Of a stretch of 64,000 nucleotides of DNA, positions 42,600 through 50,660 are shown piece by piece (the stretch's first letter is position 1; each line of letters begins with the position of its first letter). The notes beneath the pieces are model-generated. The model made no database searches. It saw nothing but the letters and a program-made list of their open reading frames with translations, and was not told the origin of the DNA. The DNA is from Bradyrhizobium canariense (lineage in GTDB: Bacteria; Pseudomonadota; Alphaproteobacteria; Rhizobiales; Xanthobacteraceae). A program made the position numbers and the translations under genes. Location of the stretch: assembly GCF_900105125.1 (NCBI RefSeq), contig NZ_LT629750.1, positions 4,154,001 through 4,218,000 on the forward strand, given 5' to 3'.

Positions 42600-44927
42600 T
42601 CAAACCCTCGCGGTTTTCGCTTCCCGGATTGCCTGCCAGACTTTTAGCGGCGTCAGCGGCGTATTGAGCTGCTTGATGCCGAGTTCGCTGAGCGCGTCCA
42701 TCACGCCGTTGGTGATGCAGGGCGGACCGCCGATCGCGCCGGATTCGCCGCACCCCTTGGCGCCCAGCGGATTGGTGCGGCAGGGTGCGGAATCATCCAG
42801 CGTCACGACAATCGGCGGAATGTCGTCGGCGCGCGGCACGCAGTAATCTTGGTAGCTCGCGGTCAGCAATTGTCCTTCGGCATCGTAAGATACGCCCTCA
42901 TACAACGCCTGTCCGATGCCTTGCGCGACGCCGCCATGAACCTGCCCCGTCACCAGCATCGGATTGACCGCAATGCCGACGTCGTCGACCGTGGTGTAGC
43001 GCACGACCTTGCTGACGCCGGTCTCCGGATCGATCTCGACTTCGCAGATATGCGTGCCGTTGGGCCAGCTCGGACCATCGACCTCGCCTTCGCTGTCGAC
43101 GCTGAGCCGCGCGCCATTTTCCTTCCTGGCGATATCGAACAATCCGATCCGCCGGTCGGTGCCGACCACCGTGAGCCAGCCGTCGCGATATTCGATATCC
43201 TCGACCGAGGTTTCCAGCAGGTTCGACGCTTTCTCGCGCGCTTTCGTGATCATGTCGTTGGTCGAGACTGCAACCGCAGTGCCGCCGACGAACAACGAGC
43301 GCGAGCCGACGCTGCCGAAGCCGGTGGCCAGATCGGTGTCGCCCTGCACCACATCGATCTTGTCCATGGGAATGCCGAGCGACTCCGACACCATCTGGGT
43401 GTAGGTGGTCTGCAACCCCTGTCCCATCGCCTGCGTACCGGAATGCAGGATGATGCGTCCCTCGGCCGTGGCGTGCAGACTGACCTTTTCGGTATGCGCG
43501 CGCCCGCCGGTCCATTCGATGTAGCTGGTGAGACCGCGGCCGTAGAGCAGGCCCTTTTTCTTCGCCGCCTTCTTGCGCGCGGCAAAGCCGTTCCAGTCGG
43601 CAAGATCGGAAGCTCGCTCCAGCATGTGCGCGAATGCGCCGCTGTCATACACTTGGCCGGCTGCGTTGGTATAGGGCAATTGCGCGGGCTTGATGTAGTT
43701 CACCTTGCGGATCGTGCGCGGATCCATCCCGATCTGCCGCGCGGCGGCGTCCATCAGCCGCTCCACGATAAACACCGCTTCAGGCCGGCCCGCGCCGCGA
43801 TAGGCGCCGACCGGCGCGGTGTTGGTCATGACCGACTTGATTTCGAAATGAACCAGCGGCAGATCGTAGACGCCGGTCTGCACGAACGGCCCGAGCACCA
43901 GCGGAATGATATTGCCCGCGCCGGTACTATAGGCCCCGGTGCCGCCGACCGAGCGCACGCGATAGGCCTGCACGCGGCCCTTGGCGTCGAGCGCGAACTC
44001 GCCGGTCGAGGTGAGGTCGCGGCCATGGGTGCCACCAACGAATTCGTCGGTGCGTTCGCCGCGCCAGCGAATTTTGCGGCTGAGTTTAACGGCCGCATAC
44101 GCCACGATGCCGTCTTCCGGATAAAGATTGGTCTTCTGGCCGAATCCACCCCCGATATCCCCGACCAGCACGCGCACGCTTTCCTTCGGCCGCTTCAGCA
44201 CGGCTTCGGCGAGCACGTCGCGGGTCGAGCCCGGCGTCTGCGACTGCACGTGCAGGATCAGCCGCCCGGATTTCTTGTCGATCTCGGCAATCGTGCTGCG
44301 CGGCTCCAGCGCGGAGGGGATCAACCGCTGGCTGACCAGATCGAGCGAGACGACATGCGCGGCCGCAGCAAAGGCCGCTTCGACCTTGGCCGCGTCGCCA
44401 TAGCTCATGACCGCGACGATGTTGTCCGGGGCATCGGGCCAGACAACCGGCGCACCCGGCTTGGTGGCCTCGATCGGATCGACCACTGACGGCAACACGT
44501 CGTACTCGATCGCGATGGCTTCGGCTGCGGTCTGCGCCAGTACCCGCGACGTCGCGACCACGGCCGCGACCGGCTCGCCTGCGAACCGAACGATCTCGTG
44601 CGCCAGCAGCCGCCGCGGCGGCACCGTCATTGGTGAACCGTCCGGACGCTTGAAGATCGACAGCGTCGGGATGGTGCCGATGTTGTCGGCAATCAGGTCA
44701 GCGCCGGTGTAAACGGCTTCGACGCCCGGTATGTCGGTTGCGGCGTGGGTGTCAATCGAGACGATTTTGGCGTGGGCATGCGGCGAGCGCAGCACGTACA
44801 GCCACAATGCGCCCTCTTCCGGCTTGTCGTCGATGAATTGCCCCTTCCCTGTGAGCAGCCGCTGGTCCTCTAAACGCTTGACCGGCTGGCCCGCCCCAAA
44901 ACGCATGTTGCCGGGAAGAATATTCAT
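42600..44927 (-). CDS. Xanthine dehydrogenase family molybdopterin-binding subunit (CoxL form II-like)
   Basis: The 775-residue product is the large molybdenum-cofactor subunit of the xanthine dehydrogenase/CO dehydrogenase family. Visible motifs are GGGFGQKTNLYPED near 260, the AYRGAGRPE loop near 380 that marks form II rather than true CO dehydrogenase (AYRCSFR), GQAMGQG-like sequence near 500 and the catalytic Glu in GCGESG near 735. It should hydroxylate a small carbonyl or heterocyclic compound together with FAD and 2Fe-2S subunits. Neither partner subunit is in the window. AAGGAC precedes the ATG. Confidence 0.88.
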   Translation of the reverse strand: MNILPGNMRFGAGQPVKRLEDQRLLTGKGQFIDDKPEEGALWLYVLRSPHAHAKIVSIDTHAATDIPGVEAVYTGADLIADNIGTIPTLSIFKRPDGSPMTVPPRRLLAHEIVRFAGEPVAAVVATSRVLAQTAAEAIAIEYDVLPSVVDPIEATKPGAPVVWPDAPDNIVAVMSYGDAAKVEAAFAAAAHVVSLDLVSQRLIPSALEPRSTIAEIDKKSGRLILHVQSQTPGSTRDVLAEAVLKRPKESVRVLVGDIGGGFGQKTNLYPEDGIVAYAAVKLSRKIRWRGERTDEFVGGTHGRDLTSTGEFALDAKGRVQAYRVRSVGGTGAYSTGAGNIIPLVLGPFVQTGVYDLPLVHFEIKSVMTNTAPVGAYRGAGRPEAVFIVERLMDAAARQIGMDPRTIRKVNYIKPAQLPYTNAAGQVYDSGAFAHMLERASDLADWNGFAARKKAAKKKGLLYGRGLTSYIEWTGGRAHTEKVSLHATAEGRIILHSGTQAMGQGLQTTYTQMVSESLGIPMDKIDVVQGDTDLATGFGSVGSRSLFVGGTAVAVSTNDMITKAREKASNLLETSVEDIEYRDGWLTVVGTDRRIGLFDIARKENGARLSVDSEGEVDGPSWPNGTHICEVEIDPETGVSKVVRYTTVDDVGIAVNPMLVTGQVHGGVAQGIGQALYEGVSYDAEGQLLTASYQDYCVPRADDIPPIVVTLDDSAPCRTNPLGAKGCGESGAIGGPPCITNGVMDALSELGIKQLNTPLTPLKVWQAIREAKTARV

Positions 44928-45027
44928 CAGTTTGTCCTTCTAAGTCTTTTTGAGATTGGGCGGGTTTTAGCGGATTTTCGGGTCGAAACAACTCGGTCTG
45001 GCATTGCAGGGCTTTCGTGCCAACGAC

Positions 45028-45073
45028 CGTCGGATTCCCGGGTTTGAGGCAAGGCCTCGCCCCGGAACGACGG
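45028..45073. repeat. Short copy of the palindromic intergenic repeat
   Basis: CGTCGGATTCCCGGG and CCCCGGAACGACGGG flank a GAGGCAAGGCCTCG stem. It is close in style to the element at 10412-10515 and lies between the CoxL-like and DapA-family genes. Confidence 0.55.
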
Positions 45074-45100
45074 GCGAACCGCATGCAGCCCGCATGCCAA

Positions 45101-45976
45101 TCAGCCGATATCCCGCAACACCTTCTCGACCGCCTTGCGCTCGTCCGCCGTCAGGGCCGCCTGCGGGGCCACGGGATCGCCGGCGTCGTAGCCCTGGCTC
45201 GCAAGGCCGGCCTTGATACAGGCTGCCAGATTGTAGCGCGCAAAGGCTTCGTTGATGCGCCACAACCGACGCTGCAAGGCCATCGCTTCGCCCCAGCGTT
45301 CGGCCTTGCAGAGATTATAAAGCTCGACGCTCTGACGCGGGATAAGGCAGGCAGGTCCCGCCATCCAGCCGACCCCGCCGATCAGCATCACCGCCGCCGG
45401 GATGTGGGCGGACGCCGAGAACACTTTGATGTTGTCGCCGCAGCGATTCATGATCGACAGCAATCGGCCGGTATTGGTCGAAGCATCCTTGATGTAGCGG
45501 ATACGCGGATGGGCCGAGAGCCGAGCGATGACGTCGAGCGTCAAATCAGAGCGCTGGAATTGTGGATTGGTGTAGATGACGACGGGAATATCGACCGCGT
45601 CCGCGACGGCGCGAAAATAGGATTCGATCTGCGCGTCGGCGAGCGGAAAATACGCTTCCACGATGGCGAGAATGCCGTCGGCGCCGAGCTTCTGATAGGA
45701 CTTGGCCTGCGCGACCGCATCGGTCGTCGAGGTTGAGACGACGCCGGCAACCACCGGCACGCGGCCTTTGGCGGCCTCGATGGTGGTCTGCACCACGGCC
45801 GTGCGCTGCGTATTGTTCAGGTAGGCGAACTCACCGGTCGAGCCGAGCGGCGTCAGTCCATGAACGCCCGACTTGATGAGATCGTCGCAGAGCCTGCCCA
45901 GCACTTCGCGGCGGATCTTGCCGTCGGGATCGAGCGGCGAGATGAGATAAGGGAAAACGCCGTGGAAATCGGTCAT
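45101..45976 (-). CDS. Dihydrodipicolinate synthase (DapA) family aldolase
   Basis: The 291-residue TIM-barrel protein has [10 protein letters not shown] near residue 45 (substrate loop), IYTNPQF near 135 with the conserved Tyr, and the Schiff-base Lys in YIKDAS near 165. It should be a pyruvate- or keto-acid-dependent aldolase or dehydratase. Since it is not with lysine genes and diverges from true DapA around [14 protein letters not shown], a catabolic role is more likely than lysine synthesis. It is on the same strand as the CoxL-like gene with a repeat between them. Confidence 0.85.
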   Translation of the reverse strand: MTDFHGVFPYLISPLDPDGKIRREVLGRLCDDLIKSGVHGLTPLGSTGEFAYLNNTQRTAVVQTTIEAAKGRVPVVAGVVSTSTTDAVAQAKSYQKLGADGILAIVEAYFPLADAQIESYFRAVADAVDIPVVIYTNPQFQRSDLTLDVIARLSAHPRIRYIKDASTNTGRLLSIMNRCGDNIKVFSASAHIPAAVMLIGGVGWMAGPACLIPRQSVELYNLCKAERWGEAMALQRRLWRINEAFARYNLAACIKAGLASQGYDAGDPVAPQAALTADERKAVEKVLRDIG

Positions 45977-46168
45977 GGTTGCATCGAGCCTCGGGACTTC
46001 GGTCCGGGCACCGATACGCGTTTTTTTAATTGAGGTGAAGCCATCAGGTCAGCGGCCGCCCGGGCAATCGCTGCCGCCAACCTGGAAATCGGCCGCCAAG
46101 GGCGCGAAAACACGCTTCGGCGGAGGTCCTAGATTGGGAGCCCGGTCTTCGCAGAACTGGCCGCTCGA

Positions 46169-47374
46169 TCAGCGCCGCGCGTAGCAGTGAAACCCGCCGT
46201 AAATTCCGGATCGGTCTCGCGCAAAGCCGACGGCGCTCCGCTCCTCGTCGCGACACCAGACGTGGCGCAGCGATGCAAGCTCGTTGTTTTCCAGCGGGGA
46301 CTCTTTGCCCGCCGTGCGGAAGATGACGCGGACGTCGTCGCTGCCGGAGCGGTCGATCGCATTCCAAAGCGCTCCAATCTCGTCCGGCGCCATCCAGTCC
46401 TGCGAGTCCAGCAACACGACGGCATCGATTTGCCGCGCCGGCAGCGCTTCCAGGAAGTGCCGAAGATTGGCGTGGACGGGAATGATCAGTCCCGCACCGT
46501 CGCGCATGCGCTCAAATCGGCTGCGCTGCAAATAAGGTGGCAGGCAGCGGTCGCCGGGTCCGGGATAACGGCGGAGCAGCGCCTGCCACGCGAAATAATT
46601 CGTCTCGTTGGGGTGGCCGTTGATCAGGCGCAACAGCCGCTCATAGAGCACTTCGTTGAGCGGCTCGCCTCCTCCCAGCAGGTCTCGCTGCTGAGGCGGA
46701 ATACCCAGGCTGAACAGCAAGGCGGGAGTCCCGGTAATCAAGCGGGCCAGCGGCGAATGAAACAGGCGATGAAGACGGCCCATCGCCTGGACGCGCTCGG
46801 GCGCATCCGGCTTGCCGTTCAGCAACGCCGAGCGATCGATGCGGGCGAATTTCGCCAGCAGGTGCGCAAAGCCGATAAAGCCGCCGAGCATGCCGTGGCG
46901 ATAGAACCCGTCGGTAAAATAGTCATGCCGTGGACGCCCGATGGCGTTACGCTTGTCCCAGTAGGCGCGCGCCTCCGCGTCGAGCAAGGGCCGCAGCCGG
47001 TCGAGATAAAGCTCCGAGTTGGCCGGCGAGGCCGCCTCACCGAAGAATTGCCAGAAATCCTCATAGCTGGAGAAAGCACGAAGGCCCGCAAGCTTGAGCT
47101 TAAGCAGCGAAAGGTGCGCTTCGTTGAGATCAACGGCGAAAACCTGGGCGGGCTGGGCCGTGAGATAGGACAGCGCGTTGCAACCGCCGGACGAGATGGT
47201 GACGATGGTCGAACCCATCGGCAATCGCAGAGCCGCGAGATCGGCTTCCGGATCCTCCCATATCTGGGTGTACACCAGGCGACGAAACCAGAACGCGAAA
47301 AGCCGGTCCCAGACGGTCGATTGATCGTCACTTCTGCTATTGCGAACCGCGTCGGCGATAAGTTGTGTGCTCAT
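46169..47374 (-). CDS. btaA: S-adenosylmethionine:diacylglycerol 3-amino-3-carboxypropyl transferase BtaA
   Basis: The 401-residue DUF3419 protein has the BtaA signatures RRLVYTQIWEDPEADLAAL near residue 33, ISSGGCNALSYL near 60, AVDLNEAHLSLLKLKL near 80 and HANLRHFLEALP near 305. It moves the 3-amino-3-carboxypropyl group of SAM onto diacylglycerol, giving diacylglyceryl-homoserine, the first step of betaine lipid (DGTS) synthesis at the membrane. GGGGAA precedes the ATG. It is divergent from btaB, whereas in Sinorhizobium meliloti and Rhodobacter the two form an operon. A weak Pho-box-like sequence lies about 43 bases upstream. Confidence 0.92.
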   Translation of the reverse strand: MSTQLIADAVRNSRSDDQSTVWDRLFAFWFRRLVYTQIWEDPEADLAALRLPMGSTIVTISSGGCNALSYLTAQPAQVFAVDLNEAHLSLLKLKLAGLRAFSSYEDFWQFFGEAASPANSELYLDRLRPLLDAEARAYWDKRNAIGRPRHDYFTDGFYRHGMLGGFIGFAHLLAKFARIDRSALLNGKPDAPERVQAMGRLHRLFHSPLARLITGTPALLFSLGIPPQQRDLLGGGEPLNEVLYERLLRLINGHPNETNYFAWQALLRRYPGPGDRCLPPYLQRSRFERMRDGAGLIIPVHANLRHFLEALPARQIDAVVLLDSQDWMAPDEIGALWNAIDRSGSDDVRVIFRTAGKESPLENNELASLRHVWCRDEERSAVGFARDRSGIYGGFHCYARR

Positions 47375-47416
47375 CTATTCCCCGAATCAACAATTTGACG
47401 AGGATATCGCGGGCTC

Positions 47417-47434
47417 GCTGCAGTTTTACGACAG
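47417..47434 (-). promoter_or_regulatory. Possible PhoB box upstream of btaA
   Basis: Read on the minus strand this is CTGTCGT-AAAA-CTGCAGC, the 7-4-7 direct-repeat layout of a Pho box; the first unit matches the consensus CTGTCAT well and the second poorly. It ends 43 bases before the btaA start. Confidence 0.45.
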
Positions 47435-47457
47435 ACGCACAGATGGAGGCGGAAGAC

Positions 47458-47475
47458 CTGTCACATCCCTGTCGT
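47458..47475 (+). promoter_or_regulatory. PhoB box upstream of btaB
   Basis: CTGTCAC-ATCC-CTGTCGT is two 7-base direct repeats with 11-base periodicity, close to the Pho box consensus CTGTCAT-N4-CTGTCAC. It lies 48 bases before the btaB start. PhoB control of DGTS synthesis is established in S. meliloti. Confidence 0.7.
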
Positions 47476-47522
47476 GCGAACATCGCAAGGAAATAAGCGA
47501 CACATGCTGCAGGAGTTGATGG

Positions 47523-48230
47523 ATGCCCGCGGTTCCCTCCGACATCAGCGCGAACATCTCATGGCCGGTCGAAGCAACCGATCGCATGAACCGGATGTAC
47601 CGCCGGCAGCGTCACATCTACGATGGAACGCGGCGATATTACTTGCTCGGTCGCGACCAGATGATCGCCGGTCTTCAGCCTTCCCCAGGCGCGAACATTC
47701 TGGAAATCGGCTGCGGAACCGGCCGAAATCTGGTGCTTGCCGCGGGGCTCTACCGGAATGCCCGATTTTTCGGCGTCGATGTTTCGACGGAAATGCTGAC
47801 GTCGGCGATTACAGCTATTTCGCGCCGGGGTCTGGCGCCCCAGATCCTGGTCGCGCATGGCGACGCAACGGCTTTCGATCCGCAGCTTTTGTTCGGTGTC
47901 CCCTGCTTCGATCACATCATGATTTCCTATAGCCTCTCGATGATCCCGAACTGGAGCAAAGTGCTTGAGGCCGCAATCGGCCACCTCAAGCCCGGCGGAC
48001 GTTTGCACATTGTCGATTTCGGCAAGCAGGAACGGCTGCCCGGCATGGCCCGCGCGCTGCTGTTGCGATGGCTTGCATTATTCGACGTGACGCCGCGCGA
48101 CGATCTGGAACGGGTACTGTCGAGGGCCGGTGGGGCCTGCGGCGCCGATCTGAAATTCGAACGTCCGTTCCGCGGCTACGCGCAATATGCGGTGTTGACG
48201 CTCCCCTTAACACCCTCGGGGCCAAAGTGA
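47523..48230 (+). CDS. btaB: Diacylglyceryl-homoserine N-methyltransferase BtaB
   Basis: The 235-residue class I methyltransferase has the SAM motif LEIGCGTGRN near residue 60, FFGVDVSTEML near 83, SYSLSMIPNW near 138 and LKPGGRLHIVDFG near 155. MNRMYRRQRHIYDGTRRYYLLGRD in the N-terminus is characteristic of BtaB. It adds three methyl groups to the homoserine head group to finish DGTS. GGAG lies seven bases before ATG 47523; an ATG at 47586 is a less likely start. Its stop codon overlaps the GTG start of a SugE-like gene, so the two are co-transcribed. Confidence 0.9.
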   Translation: MPAVPSDISANISWPVEATDRMNRMYRRQRHIYDGTRRYYLLGRDQMIAGLQPSPGANILEIGCGTGRNLVLAAGLYRNARFFGVDVSTEMLTSAITAISRRGLAPQILVAHGDATAFDPQLLFGVPCFDHIMISYSLSMIPNWSKVLEAAIGHLKPGGRLHIVDFGKQERLPGMARALLLRWLALFDVTPRDDLERVLSRAGGACGADLKFERPFRGYAQYAVLTLPLTPSGPK

Positions 48231-48550
48231 GTGCATGGCTCGCACTCGTGGCGGCGGGCCTGTTTGAAGTCGCCTGGGCCTTGGGCTTGAAATATTCCGA
48301 CGGTCTCACCCGATTCTGGCCGACCGCCGCGACGCTGGTTGCGATCGCACTCAGCTTCGGACTGATGGCGGTGGCGCTTCGGTCGCTGCCGTTCGGCACG
48401 GCCTATGCGGTTTGGACCGGGATTGGCGCGGTGGGCAGCATCATCGTTGGAATGATCGTCTACAGCGAGCCCACCGACCCCGTGCGGATTCTCTGCCTGT
48501 CATTGATTGTGGCGGGGATGGTTGGACTTAAGCTCAATTCGCCGGTGTGA
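48227..48550 (+). CDS. SMR family exporter, SugE/Gdx type
   Basis: The 107-residue product has four membrane helices and the conserved Glu14 in LFEVAWALGLKYSDG. The W-A-x-G-L-K pattern marks the SugE/Gdx branch, whose characterised members export guanidinium with protons. It starts at GTG 48227, overlapping the btaB stop as GTGA, so translation is coupled. No guanidine riboswitch is possible in this position. Why a small cation exporter is tied to betaine lipid synthesis is unclear; a quaternary-amine or lipid-related substrate would be a guess. Confidence 0.87.
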   Translation: MSAWLALVAAGLFEVAWALGLKYSDGLTRFWPTAATLVAIALSFGLMAVALRSLPFGTAYAVWTGIGAVGSIIVGMIVYSEPTDPVRILCLSLIVAGMVGLKLNSPV

Positions 48551-48557
48551 GAAACCT

Positions 48558-49544
48558 TCACGACGGTCGCTGCTTCACGCGCAAACTCCTCCACCCTTCC
48601 ACGGCGCCGAACAGGCCGAGCGCCATCACGAACGGGAGGAAGTGGTACAGGAAGCGGAACATCAGCAACGCCGCGATCAACGGCTCCTTGTCGTCGCCGC
48701 CCAGCCCGATCAGGATTGTTGCATCGAATACGCCGAGTCCTGCCGGCGCGTGGCTCGCGAAGCCCAGCAATGTCGCAATGATGAAAACGACCGCGACCTG
48801 AAAGATTCCGACATCGGTCCCGGCCGGGATCAGCACATACATCGCCAGCGTCGCAGCGCCGAGATCGAAGATACCGATCACGATCTGCAGCAGCACCATA
48901 GGCCCGGATGGCAAACGCACCGGCCACCGCAGCGAACCGAAATGTCTGGGCGATCGCCAGCTCCAGACCACGAAAGCAGCGACTCCCACCAGCAGTGCGG
49001 CAGCCAGCCATCGATTGAGCTCCGGTGCGAGATAGTCGATCCGGCTGATGGCCGCGGGCTCGTAAAGCACGCTGAGCCCGAACGCGGTCAGATTGCCGAG
49101 CCAGAACGTGAGCCCGGTGAGAAAGCAGATATTTGCCACATCGAGCGCGCCAAGGCCGTTGCACACATAGATCCGGTAGCGGATCACCGGCGAGATCAGC
49201 GCAACCGCGCCGACGCCGTGCGCAATCGGGTAGCTGGTAAAGCTCGCCAGCGCCGCGACCCGATATGGAACATCGGCGTGACCGATCGTGCGAAGCGCCA
49301 GCACATCGTAAATCGTCAGGCTTCCGTAGGAGGCGGCCACGAGCAGCAATGCCAAGGCAATCACGCCGGAGTTGGTGCGCTCAACGACTGCGAAGACTTC
49401 GCCGTAATCGACATGCTTCAATGCATGCGTCAGTGCGAATACAGCCATCGCGACGATGCCGGCACTGATGACGACGCCGAGGCCCTTCAATCGGGCGCTG
49501 CTGAATAATGCCTTTTGCAGCAAATGAGTTTTCAGGGTGTGCAT
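48558..49544 (-). CDS. YbhN/UPF0104 family (LPG synthase transmembrane-region-like) protein
   Basis: The 328-residue product has about eight membrane helices and the flippase-domain motif ASHAPAGLGVFDA near residue 265, shared with the membrane half of MprF and the YbhN/AglD family. SYPIAHGVGAVALISPVIRYRIY near 105-125 is a second conserved block. The soluble aminoacyl-transferase half of MprF is missing. It may flip or handle lipids at the inner membrane. It converges on the SugE-like gene with 7 bases between stops. Confidence 0.82.
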   Translation of the reverse strand: MHTLKTHLLQKALFSSARLKGLGVVISAGIVAMAVFALTHALKHVDYGEVFAVVERTNSGVIALALLLVAASYGSLTIYDVLALRTIGHADVPYRVAALASFTSYPIAHGVGAVALISPVIRYRIYVCNGLGALDVANICFLTGLTFWLGNLTAFGLSVLYEPAAISRIDYLAPELNRWLAAALLVGVAAFVVWSWRSPRHFGSLRWPVRLPSGPMVLLQIVIGIFDLGAATLAMYVLIPAGTDVGIFQVAVVFIIATLLGFASHAPAGLGVFDATILIGLGGDDKEPLIAALLMFRFLYHFLPFVMALGLFGAVEGWRSLRVKQRPS

Positions 49545-49756
49545 CCATTCGGGAAACGACTTCAGTTGTCGTGCCGACTGATTCGGTGCGGGTTGACATC
49601 ACCCATTGACACGTAGATGTGACAGCGGCGTTACCCGCCATCGTAAACACAGCGATTCCAAATATTTCTGCGGTCGAAATCCCGGCGCATTGCCGTCGCA
49701 TCGTGTTCACGCTGCCTCGGTAAGACATCCGCGAAATGGCAGCGATTCGAGGAATC

Positions 49757-49978
49757 ATGAACGCGGAATTCGACCACGATCTCTCGCAGGATCAATGGGA
49801 AGCGCTGAAGGCGCTTCGCTTGCCGGCATCCAAACGCCGCGCGTTGAATCGATTCATCGTGGAAAGACTCGTCGCGCTTCAGCTTGCCACGATCGCGGAC
49901 GATTGCCCTGTTATTACCGAGAAGGGCCGCAAGGTTCTGGTCAGAGGTTCCTCGCGATTGTGGGACGTCGCAGCATGA
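49757..49978 (+). CDS. Small conserved hypothetical protein
   Basis: The 73-residue product begins MNAEFDHDLSQDQWEALKALR and ends TEKGRKVLVRGSSRLWDVAA. CGAGGAATC precedes the ATG at 49757, making it a better start than an upstream ATG at 49736. It is soluble and predicted mostly helical with a possible winged-helix-like shape (FIVERLVALQLATI...ITEKGRKVL), reminiscent of MarR-type C-terminal wings, but it is too short to assign. Similar small proteins are seen in Bradyrhizobium. Confidence 0.65.
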   Translation: MNAEFDHDLSQDQWEALKALRLPASKRRALNRFIVERLVALQLATIADDCPVITEKGRKVLVRGSSRLWDVAA

Positions 49979-50249
49979 AGTCTTCGCCGACCATGCAGCG
50001 ATGACATCGTTGTCAGCGATTTCACATTACTGATCGCTATTTTTTTATCGCCTCGTTCGTGAGCGTCACAACGTCGCGAGTGAATCCATCCATCGAACTA
50101 ATTTCACCGAGCCGTCACCCAACGTCGCTTCAGTGCACCTGTTATCGGAACGATAACGGTTGCGAAGACGGCGCGTTGCCGCTCGCGTGCTTGTCAGACG
50201 CTGCACGAGTCTGCTCCGCAATCATCAAAGCAAGAAAATGGAGACAGAA
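49979..50249. other. Intergenic region before the DUF3551 gene
   Basis: No gene is seen in these 271 bases. GTTATC-ggaac-GATAAC near 50140 is a short palindrome, and a T7 run occurs near 50045. It must hold the DUF3551 promoter. Confidence 0.35.
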
Positions 50250-50570
50250 ATGAAATTGGTTTCGGGGAAAATCGCGGCGTCAGCGGCGTTCGTGACTCTG
50301 GCTGCGTCAGCCGCCATGCTGCCTTCCGCGGCAGACGCAGGCGACTATTGCTACAACTCGGCAACCGGCGGCTCGAGCTGCTCCTATACAAGCATGGAGC
50401 AATGCCAAGCGACGGCATCAGGTCGGGGCGCCTGGTGCTCCCACGCCATCGACTGGTCCAAGTTCCCTGGTTATGGCGGCAGTTACGCTTCCTACCCGAA
50501 GAAGGGCCGAGGTCGAAAGCCGGTTGCGCCTCCGAGCGACATGCCGCAAAAGGGCGAAGGTGGGCAGTAA
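50250..50570 (+). CDS. DUF3551 family exported protein
   Basis: The 106-residue product has a signal peptide (KIAASAAFVTLAASAAMLPSAADA) and a short mature domain, DYCYNSATGGSSCSYTSMEQCQATASGRGAWC, with the four spaced Cys typical of DUF3551, a family abundant in Bradyrhizobium. The rest is a basic, Gly/Pro-rich tail. Function is unknown. The ATG at 50250 follows GGAGA; an in-frame ATG four codons earlier is possible. It is convergent with the acetoacetate decarboxylase gene. Confidence 0.82.
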   Translation: MKLVSGKIAASAAFVTLAASAAMLPSAADAGDYCYNSATGGSSCSYTSMEQCQATASGRGAWCSHAIDWSKFPGYGGSYASYPKKGRGRKPVAPPSDMPQKGEGGQ

Positions 50571-50584
50571 GTCATAACAAAGGA

Positions 50585-50613
50585 GCCCTTCAGACTGATA
50601 TCGCCTGAAGGGC
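50585..50613. terminator. Hairpin between convergent genes
   Basis: GCCCTTCAG and CTGAAGGGC form a perfect 9-base stem around 11 bases. There is no long U-run on either side, so it is a weak bidirectional terminator at best. Confidence 0.45.
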
Positions 50614-50660
50614 CCTGAACAACTTGAATGGCAATAGAGAGAGGCCGCGCGGCTTGAGTT

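Noticed and set aside
42849..44489. 546-codon open frame on the plus strand
   Set aside because: It is antisense to the CoxL-like gene, has no ribosome site and a His/Arg/Asp-rich composition typical of reverse-strand shadows in GC-rich DNA.
42600..44927. True aerobic CO dehydrogenase large subunit
   Set aside because: The active-site loop reads AYRGAGR (form II), not the AYRCSFR of form I CO dehydrogenases.
46187..47398. 403-codon plus-strand frame opposite btaA
   Set aside because: btaA has clear family motifs and a ribosome site; the opposite frame has neither.
48068..48226. Longer N-terminus for the SugE-like protein
   Set aside because: It would overlap btaB extensively; the GTG at 48227 places the conserved Glu at residue 14, as in the family.
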